Assembly: GCA_044464765.1 (NCBI GenBank)
Contig: JBIQKZ010000026.1
Span: 1 to 31,879, forward strand
Source of the DNA: JBIQKZ01 sp044464765
GTDB taxonomy: Bacteria; Pseudomonadota; Gammaproteobacteria; Burkholderiales; Burkholderiaceae_B
Length of the DNA stretch: 31,879 bases
Direction: 5' to 3'
Shown here: positions 23,988 to 31,740 of the stretch, piece by piece
How the letters are laid out: each line of letters opens with the position of its first letter
Position numbering within the stretch: position 1 is the stretch's first letter
Made by a program: the position numbers and the translations under genes
The notes under the pieces: model-generated
What the model was told of the DNA's origin: nothing
The model's input: the letters and a program-made list of their open reading frames with translations, nothing else
Database searches by the model: none

Positions 23988-25115
23988 CTAACTGAAGAAG
24001 TTTTTTACCCGGTCGGTCCAGGATTCGCTTTTAGGCGAATGCTTTTCACCCCCCTGGCTAAGCGAAGCTTCGAACTGGCGCAGCAGTTTCTTTTGCTCTT
24101 CGCTAAGGCGAACCGGCGTCTCGACCGCGATATGGCAATACAAATCGCCCGGATAGCTGGAGCGAACCCCCTTGATGCCTTTGCCGCGCAGACGGAAGGT
24201 CTTGCCGGTTTGCGTGCCTTCGGGAATGGTGATTTCACCCTTGCCCGACAGCGTAGGCACTTCTAGCTCGCCGCCCAGGGCCGCCTTGGTGAAAGGGATG
24301 GTCAGTTCACAATGAAGATCCTCACCATCACGCTGGAATATTCCGTGCGGCTTCAGGTGAATTTCCACATACAGATCGCCCGGAGGCCCGCCATTGACAC
24401 CCGGCTCGCCATTGCCCGACGAACGGATACGCATGCCATCGTCGATTCCCGCGGGGATCTTGACTTGCAAGGTTTTGTTTTTGCGAATGCGCCCCACGCC
24501 ATCGCAGGCCACACAAGGATCGGTAATTTCCTTGCCTGTGCCATGGCAGGTCGGGCAGGTTTGCTGCACGCTGAAAAAGCCTTGCTGCATGCGCACCGCG
24601 CCATTGCCGCCGCATGTGCTGCAGGTTTTTGGCTGCGTGCCTGGCTTGGCGCCCGAACCATGGCAAGTCTCGCAGTTTTCCCAACTGGGAACGCGGATTT
24701 CCGTGTCAAAGCCGTTGGCTGCCTGTTCAAGACTAATGTCCAGCGTGTACTTGAGGTCGGCGCCACGGTACACCTGCGGGCCACCACCGCGTCGGCCGCC
24801 GCCCGCGCCGCCGAAGATCTCGCCAAAGATATCGCCAAAGGCGTCGGCAAAACCGGCGCCGCCCATGCCGCCCGCTCCCGCTGCGCTGGGATCGACGCCC
24901 GCATGGCCAAAGCGATCATAGGCCGCGCGCTTTTCTTCCGTGCTCAGGATTTCGTAGGCTTCCTTGACTTCCTTGAACCGCTCTTCCGCCTCTTTGCTGT
25001 CCGGGTTGCGGTCAGGATGATACTTCATCGCCAGCTTGCGATAAGCTTTCTTGATTTCATCGTCGGACGCATTTTTTCCTACGCCCAGGATTTCGTAAAA
25101 GTCGCGTTTTGCCAT
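23988..25115 (-). CDS. dnaJ: Molecular chaperone DnaJ (Hsp40)
   Basis: DnaJ delivers unfolded proteins to DnaK and stimulates its ATPase. From ATG 25115 the product has 375 residues: J-domain with HPD at 33-35, a Gly-rich linker, four zinc-binding CxxCxGxG repeats (CETCHGSG, CSTCGGNG, CPTCHGTG, CVACDGVG) and C-terminal substrate-binding domains (ELTIPFTKAALGGE). A GTG at 25133 would add six residues, but MAKRDFYEILG is the family start. It lies 101 bp after dnaK on the same strand, with a hairpin between them. It is a complete type I DnaJ. Confidence 0.97.
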   Translation of the reverse strand: MAKRDFYEILGVGKNASDDEIKKAYRKLAMKYHPDRNPDSKEAEERFKEVKEAYEILSTEEKRAAYDRFGHAGVDPSAAGAGGMGGAGFADAFGDIFGEIFGGAGGGRRGGGPQVYRGADLKYTLDISLEQAANGFDTEIRVPSWENCETCHGSGAKPGTQPKTCSTCGGNGAVRMQQGFFSVQQTCPTCHGTGKEITDPCVACDGVGRIRKNKTLQVKIPAGIDDGMRIRSSGNGEPGVNGGPPGDLYVEIHLKPHGIFQRDGEDLHCELTIPFTKAALGGELEVPTLSGKGEITIPEGTQTGKTFRLRGKGIKGVRSSYPGDLYCHIAVETPVRLSEEQKKLLRQFEASLSQGGEKHSPKSESWTDRVKNFFS

Positions 25116-25161
25116 AATGAGTTTTGACGTCACCGACGTCTTTTATATCTGCAACAAGAAT

Positions 25162-25194
25162 GCCCGGCCTCCGGTAAAACACCAGAAACCGGGC
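25162..25194 (-). other. dnaK-dnaJ intergenic RNA hairpin
   Basis: On the minus-strand RNA, GCCCGGTTTCTGGT pairs with ACCGGAGGCCGGGC around the loop GTTTT, giving 14 continuous pairs of which three are G-U. On the plus strand those three become C-A mismatches, so the structure is suited to the dnaK-dnaJ sense transcript. No T run follows, so it is more likely an attenuator, processing or stability element that lowers DnaJ relative to DnaK than a full terminator. Confidence 0.65.
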
Positions 25195-25216
25195 TAAGGA
25201 TCATTAAAGCAAGGCT

Positions 25217-27139
25217 TTATTGATCGCGTTTGACTTCTTTGAAGTCGGCGTCGACGACATTTTCGTCAGCCGGCTGCGATGCGGCATCAGCACCCTGCGC
25301 AGCTGCCGCCTGCGCCTGCATATCGGCGTACATCTTTTCGCCCAGCTTCTGCGAGGCCGTGGAAAGCGCCTCGACCTTTGCGTCAATCGCCGCCTTGTCG
25401 CCATCCTTGAGTGTTTCTTCAAGGTCCGTGATCGCCGCTTCAATGGCTTCCTTCTCGGAAGCTTCAAGCTTGTCGCCATACTCTTCCAGCGACTTGCGGG
25501 TGGAGTGCACCAGCGCGTCGGCCTGGTTGCGGGCCAGAGCCAACTCGGCAACACGATGATCGTCTTCAGCGTTGGCCTCGGCGTCCTTGACCATGCGCTC
25601 GATCTCTTCATCCGTCAGGCCGGAATTGGCCTTGATGGTGATCTTGTTTTCCTTGCCTGTGCCCTTGTCCTTGGCGGACACGTGCAGGATGCCGTTGGCG
25701 TCGATGTCGAAAGTGACTTCGATTTGAGGCGTGCCGCGTGCCGCCGGCGGAATACCCTCGAGGTTGAACTCGCCCAGGCCTTTGTTGCCTGCGGCAATTT
25801 CACGCTCGCCCTGGAAAACCTTGATGGTGACCGCAGGCTGATTGTCGTCGGCCGTCGAGAACACTTGCGAGAACCGTGTGGGAATCGTAGTGTTCTTATG
25901 GATCATCTTGGTCATGACACCGCCCAGCGTCTCGATACCCAGGGACAGCGGCGTTACGTCAAGCAGCAGCACGTCTTTGCGATCGCCCGACAGGACCGAA
26001 CCCTGAATGGCGGCGCCGGCGGCAACCGCCTCGTCGGGGTTGACGTCTTTGCGCGGCTCGCGGCCAAAGAACTCCTGTACCTTTTCCTGCACTTTGGGCA
26101 TACGGGTCATGCCGCCGACCAGAATCACGTCGTCGATTTCAGACGCCTTGATACCGGCATCCTTGATCGCCGTGCGGCAAGGCTCGATGGTGCGCTCGAT
26201 CAGTTCCTCGACCAGAGCTTCCAGCTTGGAGCGCGTGATCTTCAAGTTCAAGTGCTTGGGACCCGAGGCATCCGCCGTGATGTAGGGCAGGTTGATTTCC
26301 GTCTGCTGCGCCGAGGAAAGCTCGATCTTGGCTTTTTCAGCGGCCTCTTTCAGGCGCTGCAGGGCCAGCACGTCTTTGGACAGATCGACGCCGCTATCTT
26401 TCTTGAACTCGCCGATGATGTAATCGATGATGCGCTGATCGAAGTCTTCGCCGCCCAGGAAGGTGTCGCCGTTGGTCGACAGGACTTCAAACTGCTTTTC
26501 GCCGTCCACATCGGCAATCTCGATAATGGATACGTCGAACGTACCGCCGCCCAAGTCGTAGACGGCAATCTTGCGGTCGCCCTTTTCGGATTTGTCCATG
26601 CCAAATGCCAACGCGGCCGCTGTCGGCTCGTTGATGATGCGCTTGACATCAAGGCCTGCGATCCGGCCTGCATCTTTGGTGGCCTGGCGCTGGCTGTCGT
26701 TAAAGTAAGCCGGCACCGTAATCACGGCTTCGGTCACTTCTTCGCCCAGGTAGTCTTCGGCGGTTTTCTTCATCTTGCGCAGCACATCGGCCGACACCTG
26801 GGGCGGCGCCAGCGGCTTGCCCTGGGCTTCAACCCATGCGTCGCCGTTGTCGGCCTTGACGATCTTGTAAGGCATCAGATCGATGTCTTTCTGCACGGCT
26901 TTTTCGTCGAACTTGCGGCCGATCAGGCGCTTGACGGCGTACAGCGTGTTGGCTGGGTTGGTGACTGCCTGGCGCTTGGCCGCCGCGCCCACGAGAATTT
27001 CGCCATCTTGCAGATAGGCGACGATGGAGGGCGTTGTACGCGTGCCCTCGGCGTTTTCAATAATCTTGACCTTGCCGCCGTCCAGCACCGAAACGCAGCT
27101 GTTCGTCGTGCCAAGGTCAATACCAATAATCTTGCTCAT
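25217..27139 (-). CDS. dnaK: Molecular chaperone DnaK (Hsp70)
   Basis: DnaK is the ATP-dependent Hsp70 that refolds client proteins with DnaJ and GrpE. The 640-residue protein has the actin-like ATPase domain, with IGIDLGTTNSCVSV at the N-terminus, the phosphate-binding IAVYDLGGGTFDVSI, VILVGGMTRMPKVQ and the linker VLLLDVTPLSLGI. The substrate domain and alpha-helical lid follow, ending in the acidic tail NVVDADFKEV. Length and motifs are normal. The gene follows grpE by 135 bp that contain a heat-shock-like promoter, and precedes dnaJ. A large open frame on the opposite strand is a by-product of codon bias. Confidence 0.98.
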   Translation of the reverse strand: MSKIIGIDLGTTNSCVSVLDGGKVKIIENAEGTRTTPSIVAYLQDGEILVGAAAKRQAVTNPANTLYAVKRLIGRKFDEKAVQKDIDLMPYKIVKADNGDAWVEAQGKPLAPPQVSADVLRKMKKTAEDYLGEEVTEAVITVPAYFNDSQRQATKDAGRIAGLDVKRIINEPTAAALAFGMDKSEKGDRKIAVYDLGGGTFDVSIIEIADVDGEKQFEVLSTNGDTFLGGEDFDQRIIDYIIGEFKKDSGVDLSKDVLALQRLKEAAEKAKIELSSAQQTEINLPYITADASGPKHLNLKITRSKLEALVEELIERTIEPCRTAIKDAGIKASEIDDVILVGGMTRMPKVQEKVQEFFGREPRKDVNPDEAVAAGAAIQGSVLSGDRKDVLLLDVTPLSLGIETLGGVMTKMIHKNTTIPTRFSQVFSTADDNQPAVTIKVFQGEREIAAGNKGLGEFNLEGIPPAARGTPQIEVTFDIDANGILHVSAKDKGTGKENKITIKANSGLTDEEIERMVKDAEANAEDDHRVAELALARNQADALVHSTRKSLEEYGDKLEASEKEAIEAAITDLEETLKDGDKAAIDAKVEALSTASQKLGEKMYADMQAQAAAAQGADAASQPADENVVDADFKEVKRDQ

Positions 27140-27190
27140 AATCTATAACCCTGAAAATGATTCGTGGATAGTAAAAACTGGATGTTTCCT

Positions 27191-27218
27191 ATTTAAGGCC
27201 GAACGGCGCGATTTCAAG
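27191..27218 (-). promoter_or_regulatory. Candidate sigma-32 heat-shock promoter of dnaK
   Basis: On the minus strand CTTGAA (27213-27218) is followed after 14 bp by CCTTAAAT (27191-27198). The sigma-32 consensus is CTTGAA, 13-14 bp, then CCCCATNT, so the -35 is perfect and the -10 partial. The site lies 52 bp upstream of dnaK. No CIRCE inverted repeat is seen here, although hrcA is in the window. Confidence 0.5.
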
Positions 27219-27274
27219 TCCTGTTAACCGCCTTTCGCCATATACGGCCTGGTTTCCCCGCAGATTCGCCCCAC

Positions 27275-27856
27275 TTATTCAGCCGACTGCCCCGACGACA
27301 CCATGACCAACGCGGGCCGAAGCACTCGCTCGGCAATGGTGTAGCCCTTTTGCAGCATCTGGGCGACCGTGCCTTCCGGCGCAGCGGATGGCACGGTGGA
27401 TATGGCTTGATGCACATTCGGATCGAACTTGTCGCCAACAGCCGGGGCCACTTCCTTCAGCAGGTTCCGTTCGAACGCACCGGTCAGTTGGCGCAGCGTA
27501 ACTTCGACGCCTTCGCGCCATGCTTCGGGAGTTTGATCTTGCACGGCCAATGCTGCTTCCAGGCTGTCTCGTACCGGCACCAGGCTTTCCGCGAACGATT
27601 CCGTACCAAACTTGCGGGCCTTGGCCACATCGTCCTGGGCGCGGCGTCGAACATTCTCGACCTCGGCCCGCGCGCGCAACAGTTCGTCGTAATATTCCGA
27701 GACTTGCGCCTGAGCCTTTTCCAGCAAAGTCGCCAAGTCCTCTTGGTCTTCCGCGCTGTGCTCGCTGCCTTCCGCAGCATTCACTTCCAGTTGCTCGGAA
27801 GTATCAACAGATTGATTTTTTCCTTTAGGATCAAGGGGTTGATTGGGATCCGACAT
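27275..27856 (-). CDS. grpE: Nucleotide exchange factor GrpE
   Basis: GrpE is the dimeric nucleotide exchange factor of DnaK. The 193-residue product has an acidic disordered N-terminus, a long coiled coil (about 50-105, including a YYDELLRARAEVENVRRRAQ stretch), and the C-terminal beta-wing with FDPNVHQAIS and the GYTIAERVLRPALVMVS signature. I set the start at ATG 27856 (MSDPNQP), preceded by GGAG; an ATG seven codons upstream is possible. It is transcribed with or just ahead of dnaK. Confidence 0.95.
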   Translation of the reverse strand: MSDPNQPLDPKGKNQSVDTSEQLEVNAAEGSEHSAEDQEDLATLLEKAQAQVSEYYDELLRARAEVENVRRRAQDDVAKARKFGTESFAESLVPVRDSLEAALAVQDQTPEAWREGVEVTLRQLTGAFERNLLKEVAPAVGDKFDPNVHQAISTVPSAAPEGTVAQMLQKGYTIAERVLRPALVMVSSGQSAE

Positions 27857-27887
27857 AGGGTGGTTCTCCGCTTCCATTGTTCAATCC

Positions 27888-27916
27888 AATAAAAATGGGG
27901 GCCGTCGCCCCCATTT
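27888..27916 (-). terminator. Rho-independent terminator after the gamma-carbonic anhydrase
   Basis: AAATGGGGGC (27893-27902) pairs with GCCCCCATTT (27907-27916) over 10 bp with a 4-nt loop. On the minus strand a T-rich TTTTTATT stretch follows. It lies 17 bp after the stop of the carbonic anhydrase gene and isolates grpE-dnaK-dnaJ from upstream transcription. Confidence 0.85.
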
Positions 27917-27933
27917 CAAGATCTAAGCCGCAA

Positions 27934-28494
27934 TTAAAACTCGTTCTGAATACGACGATAGGCTTGCGCCAGCTTCACATTGGTCGTCATGACCGATTCA
28001 GAGAACTCTTGCGCGGACTGCGGCACGATATTCAGCGCCGTAAGATCGGTTGCGCCCGTGACCACTGTGGCCGACGGCAGGTAGAAATTCTCGGGGATAT
28101 CGTGGCCGTCGACCACGCAGTTATGGCGGACCACCGCCTTGTGGCCGACCGTGCAGTTAAACAGCACGGTGTTGAACCCGATGAAAACATGGCTGCCCAC
28201 CACGCACGGCCCATGGACAATGGAACGGTGGGCGATAGAGGTGTGTTCGCCAATGCTGACCGCCGCGCCGTCTTTGGAATGGATGACCACGCCATCCTGA
28301 ATATTGGAGTTGCCACCAATAATAATAGGGTCCATATGCCCGTTGGCGTCGACCTCGTCGGCACGAATCACTGCATAAGGCCCGATAAACACATGCGGCC
28401 CCACGGTAATCAGTCCGCACAAGACGGCGGTGGGGTCAACAAATGCAGTTTCGTGTACGACCGGATAGTCGCCGCGCGGATTTTTTCTAAGCAT
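27934..28494 (-). CDS. Gamma-class carbonic anhydrase, Cam-like
   Basis: The 186-residue protein is a left-handed beta-helix built of hexapeptide repeats (for example VGPHVFIGPYAVI, IGGNSNIQDGVVIH, CVVGSHVFIGFNTVLF), which trimerises around metal sites. The three zinc- or iron-binding histidines of the gamma class are in place: the H in DGVVIH, and the two in IAHRSIVHGP, matching H81, H117 and H122 of the archaeal enzyme Cam. It should interconvert CO2 and bicarbonate in the cytoplasm. The AHRSIVHGP pattern is closer to Cam than to the shorter YrdA/CamH proteins. It is transcribed in the same direction as hemH and has its own terminator. Confidence 0.85.
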   Translation of the reverse strand: MLRKNPRGDYPVVHETAFVDPTAVLCGLITVGPHVFIGPYAVIRADEVDANGHMDPIIIGGNSNIQDGVVIHSKDGAAVSIGEHTSIAHRSIVHGPCVVGSHVFIGFNTVLFNCTVGHKAVVRHNCVVDGHDIPENFYLPSATVVTGATDLTALNIVPQSAQEFSESVMTTNVKLAQAYRRIQNEF

Positions 28495-28548
28495 GGTAGT
28501 GGCTTTGAGAAGTAAGATAAACCGTTAGTGTAATCCTATCTGCCACCC

Positions 28549-28690
28549 TTTCATGCGAGCCAGCCGTCTGCCTCCCTGCGCACAATGCCGGCCAGTCCTT
28601 CTAACCAACCGGCGTCACCTTTCATCCAGCCAGCCCGATGCCTCGCGTCGGATGATGCCCGCCAACCCTTCCAACCAAGCGGAGTCATCG
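28549..28690 (-). repeat. Degenerate ~70-bp tandem duplication of the hemH 3' end
   Basis: The last ~70 bp of hemH (about 28620-28690) is repeated just downstream (about 28549-28619) with roughly three-quarters identity by eye. Translated in its own frame the distal copy reads DAGWLEGLAGIVRREADGWLA then stop, in parallel with SAWLEGLAGIIRREASGWLD in the gene. A one-base difference (GCATGA distal, GATGA proximal) removed the original stop from frame, so hemH now ends at a TGA inside the distal copy. Confidence 0.85.
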
Positions 28691-29685
28691 TTCAGGCAAG
28701 GAATGTACTGAAACTGGCGCCCGCCATGCTTCAGAAAGGCCTCGCGGCACTGCATCTGGATTTCCTCCAGGGTTTCAAGGCAATCGGCCAGGAAACCAGG
28801 GCACATCACCTGCACATCGGTGATCCCTTGCGCCGCCCATTGCTCCAGCGTGGGCTGGGTGTAGGGTTCCAGCCACCGCTGGGCGCCGAAACGGCTCTGG
28901 AAAGACACGTAGACGCGGTCGCCGTCCTGGCCCAGGCTGTCGCGCAGCGCCTGCGCTGTTTCCATGCAATCGCGATGATAAGGATCACCCTGCTCGACCG
29001 TTACCCGGGGCAAGCCATGAAAACTGAGCAGCAAACGCTGCGGCTTGCCATGCAACTGCCAGAACTGCCGCACCTGTGCGCTGAGCGCATCAATGTAGGC
29101 AGGGTCGGTGTTGTAGCGCTTGATAAAGCGAAACTGAGGCTGGTTACGCATGCGCGCGGCGCTGGCCGCCACCGCATCGGCCGCTGTCGCCGTCGTGCTG
29201 GCGGCATATTGCGGATACATGGGGACAACAAGAATTCGCTCGCACCCCTTGCCTCGCAGCTCGTTCAGCGCCAGATCGATCGACGGATTGCCGTAGCGCA
29301 TGCCGACAGCCACATGAACGTCGACGCCCGAACCGCGCAGCACGACCTGAACACCCTCGGCCTGGGCTTGGCTCCACACCAACAAGGGCGAACCCTGCTC
29401 GAGCCAGATTTCCTGATAGCGCGGCTCCAGCTTGCGCGGGCGCAGATTGAGAATGACGCCACGAAGAATTACCTGCCAAAGCCACGGCGGGAGTTCGATC
29501 ACACGCGGATCCGACAAGAACTCAGCCAGATAGCGGCGAATGGCGCTCGCGGTGGGCTGATCAGGAGTTCCCAGATTGATCATCAACACCCCCACCGGCC
29601 CGGCCTGCCGCAGCGGTGGGTTGGGCGTCAGGGCGTCGCTATCGGAAGGCTCATCCTGATAGCGGCGAGAAAAGAAAGATGGCAT
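28615..29685 (-). CDS. hemH: Ferrochelatase
   Basis: HemH inserts Fe(II) into protoporphyrin IX, the last step of protoheme synthesis. The 356-residue protein carries VGVLMINLGTPDQP near the N-terminus, the catalytic histidine in LLSFHGLP, the GDPYHRDC block, YVSFQSRFGAQRWLEPYT and the VMCPGFLADCLETLEE signature with the catalytic glutamates. The start is taken at ATG 29685 (MPSFFSRRY), 7 bp after the hrcA stop; an upstream ATG in the hrcA tail is possible, as the ribosome site is weak. The C-terminal DER tail was created by the tandem duplication described separately. It is in an operon with hrcA. Confidence 0.95.
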   Translation of the reverse strand: MPSFFSRRYQDEPSDSDALTPNPPLRQAGPVGVLMINLGTPDQPTASAIRRYLAEFLSDPRVIELPPWLWQVILRGVILNLRPRKLEPRYQEIWLEQGSPLLVWSQAQAEGVQVVLRGSGVDVHVAVGMRYGNPSIDLALNELRGKGCERILVVPMYPQYAASTTATAADAVAASAARMRNQPQFRFIKRYNTDPAYIDALSAQVRQFWQLHGKPQRLLLSFHGLPRVTVEQGDPYHRDCMETAQALRDSLGQDGDRVYVSFQSRFGAQRWLEPYTQPTLEQWAAQGITDVQVMCPGFLADCLETLEEIQMQCREAFLKHGGRQFQYIPCLNDDSAWLEGLAGIIRREASGWLDER

Positions 29686-29692
29686 GAAAATA

Positions 29693-30703
29693 CTAGGATT
29701 GGTTATGGCTGAGCGCATTGGACAATAAGCGCGAGGTAATGTCCACAATCGGAATCACGCGCTCGTAGGCCATGCGAGTAGGCCCGATCACACCCAAAGT
29801 GCCCACGACCTTGCCGTCCACCCCGTAAGGCGCTGTGATGACGGACACATCTTCCATGGGAACCAGTTGGGAGTCGCCGCCGATATAGATTTGCACGCCC
29901 TGCGCGCGGCTTGAGACATCCAGCAACTGTAAAAGATCGGTTTTTTTCTCAAACAATGCAAACATGCGGCGCAGACGATCCATATCGGACGCCAGTTCAG
30001 AGATATCCAGCAGCTTGCTTTCGCCTGAAATGACGACGGAATCGTCGGTGTCATCCTTGGCGGTGCCGGCTTCCACCGCCGCCTGCATCAACCGTGAAAT
30101 ATCGGCCTGCAACGACGAGAGCTCGTCGGCAATCGCCACGCGCACCGCGTCGAACGACATGCCCGCAAAGTGCTGATTAAAAAAATTACTGGCTTCGTTA
30201 AGCTCTTGCTCCAGATAATCGCGCTGCACGAACAAAATACGGTTCTGCACATCGCCGTCGGGGGTGACGATGATCAGCAGCACCCGTTTATCGGATAAGC
30301 GGATGAATTCGATCTGCCGGAAAATCTGGGCCCGCTTGGGCGCCAGAACCACACCCGCAAACTGAGACAAATTGGACAAAAGCGCGGCGGCGGCATTGAC
30401 CGCCCGACTGGGCTCGGCGGCCGGCAACATTTGCAGGATCTCGCTGGGCTGAAGAACCTCGAAGCGCTGCACCGCCAAGAGACGATCGACGAACATGCGA
30501 TAGCCCTTGGGCGTCGGCACCCGCCCCGCCGACGTGTGAGGGCTATGAATCAGGCCCAGTTCTTCGAGATCGGCCATGACGTTGCGTATGGTGGCCGGCG
30601 ACAGATCGAACATTTTCGATAGCGTACGCGAGCCAACGGGCTGCCCGTCGGCAATATATCGTTCTATAAGGGCTCTTAGCAGTGCTTTTGCTCGATCATC
30701 CAT
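29693..30703 (-). CDS. hrcA: Heat-inducible transcription repressor HrcA
   Basis: HrcA binds CIRCE operators and represses chaperone genes, usually groESL. The 336-residue product begins MDDRAKALLRALIERYIADG at ATG 30703, with the winged helix (PVGSRTLSKMFDLSPATIRN, then a DLEELGLIHSPHTSAGRVPT region). The GAF-like dimerisation domain follows, and the LSRSLLSNAL-type C-terminus is visible as ITSRLLSNALSH. The frame extends to 30823 without homology. No CIRCE site was found in this window, so its targets are elsewhere, while dnaK appears to use sigma-32. It is co-transcribed with hemH and divergent from nadK. Confidence 0.96.
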   Translation of the reverse strand: MDDRAKALLRALIERYIADGQPVGSRTLSKMFDLSPATIRNVMADLEELGLIHSPHTSAGRVPTPKGYRMFVDRLLAVQRFEVLQPSEILQMLPAAEPSRAVNAAAALLSNLSQFAGVVLAPKRAQIFRQIEFIRLSDKRVLLIIVTPDGDVQNRILFVQRDYLEQELNEASNFFNQHFAGMSFDAVRVAIADELSSLQADISRLMQAAVEAGTAKDDTDDSVVISGESKLLDISELASDMDRLRRMFALFEKKTDLLQLLDVSSRAQGVQIYIGGDSQLVPMEDVSVITAPYGVDGKVVGTLGVIGPTRMAYERVIPIVDITSRLLSNALSHNQS

Positions 30704-30769
30704 ATGTATATTATGCAGTCTGGCGAAAATTGCGTCTTTTACGTACAGCCAGCCTCTCCCAAGGGAACA

Positions 30770-30775
30770 TATAAT
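30770..30775 (+). promoter_or_regulatory. Possible -10 box of nadK
   Basis: A consensus TATAAT lies 59 bp before the nadK ATG within the 131-bp divergent hrcA/nadK region. No good -35 hexamer stands at the right distance, so this is tentative. Confidence 0.3.
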
Positions 30776-30834
30776 CAAATTACCAGAATATAGGTAAAAC
30801 ATTAAACCAGGTCCGGCACTCAAGAGATTACCCC

Positions 30835-31731
30835 ATGCATTTTAAAACCGTTGCGCTCGTCGGCAGATACCAGGACAGCGGCCTGGACGCCCCCTTGCGC
30901 GAACTGATCAACACATTGCGCGCCGCAGGATGCAATGTGCTGGTCGAGGCCGAAACCGCCCACAATACGGGTGTCACGGAATTCGACATTGCCACCTACC
31001 AGCAAATCGGCGAAAGCGCCGACCTTGCCGTCATCATGGGGGGCGACGGCACCATGCTGGGCGCCGGCCGCCTGCTGGCCAAACACAACGTACCGCTCAT
31101 CGGCATCAACCACGGGCGACTCGGATTTATCACCGACATCCCCTTGCATAACGCCACCGAGGCGCTGGCCAGCGTCGTCAAGGGCAACTATTCCGTCGAC
31201 GAACGCATCATGCTTGAGGGCCGGGTCGTGCGCGGCGCCGAAACGCTGTTCTCCGGCGTAGCCTTGAACGACGTCGTCATCAATCGTGCAGGGCGCGGCG
31301 GCATGATCGAACTGCGGGTCGAGCTCGACGGCAGCTTCATGTATAGCCAGCGGGCCGATGGGCTCATCGTCTCCACCCCTACGGGCTCCAGCGCCTACGC
31401 CCTATCGGCCAACGGCCCCATCGTCCATCCCAACGTCAATGCCATCCTGCTGGTGCCGGTCGCGCCGCAAACCTTGTCCAACCGCCCTGTCGTCATACCC
31501 GAAAGCGGCCTACTCAGCATCACCATTACGGCGCTGGGCCGTGTCGAATCCGGCGCAAGCGTCCACTTCGACATGCAAACCTGGTCCGACTGTCAGCCGG
31601 GCGACCGCATCGACGTACGACGCGCCCAAGACACCGTCAAGTTCATCCATCCCACGGGCTACAGTTTTTTCGCCACCCTGCGGCGCAAGCTCAACTGGAA
31701 CCACATGCCCCAGTTCACCGACGAGCCCTAG
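30835..31731 (+). CDS. nadK: NAD kinase
   Basis: NadK phosphorylates NAD to NADP using ATP (or polyphosphate) in the cytoplasm. The 298-residue protein has the catalytic GGDGTM motif at 69-74, INHGRLGFITD at 91-101, the LNDVVINRAGRGGMIE substrate site and SQRADGLIVSTPTGSSAYALSAN-type conserved block near residue 175, in that order. Length is normal for proteobacterial NadK (292-305). It is divergent from hrcA, the standard arrangement in many proteobacteria, and is followed by a large palindromic element. Confidence 0.97.
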   Translation: MHFKTVALVGRYQDSGLDAPLRELINTLRAAGCNVLVEAETAHNTGVTEFDIATYQQIGESADLAVIMGGDGTMLGAGRLLAKHNVPLIGINHGRLGFITDIPLHNATEALASVVKGNYSVDERIMLEGRVVRGAETLFSGVALNDVVINRAGRGGMIELRVELDGSFMYSQRADGLIVSTPTGSSAYALSANGPIVHPNVNAILLVPVAPQTLSNRPVVIPESGLLSITITALGRVESGASVHFDMQTWSDCQPGDRIDVRRAQDTVKFIHPTGYSFFATLRRKLNWNHMPQFTDEP

Positions 31732-31740
31732 TGTCCAGTT

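Noticed and set aside
25220..27148. A 642-codon open frame on the plus strand across dnaK
   Set aside because: It is the antisense shadow of dnaK caused by GC-rich codon bias; it has no domain, and dnaK is fully supported.
28585..29712. A 375-codon plus-strand frame opposite hemH
   Set aside because: It shows no recognisable protein motif and mirrors the ferrochelatase coding frame.
30650..30710. Possible CIRCE half near CTTAGCAGTGC at the hrcA start
   Set aside because: It lies inside the hrcA coding region, and there is no matching GAGTGCTAA partner at the required spacing.
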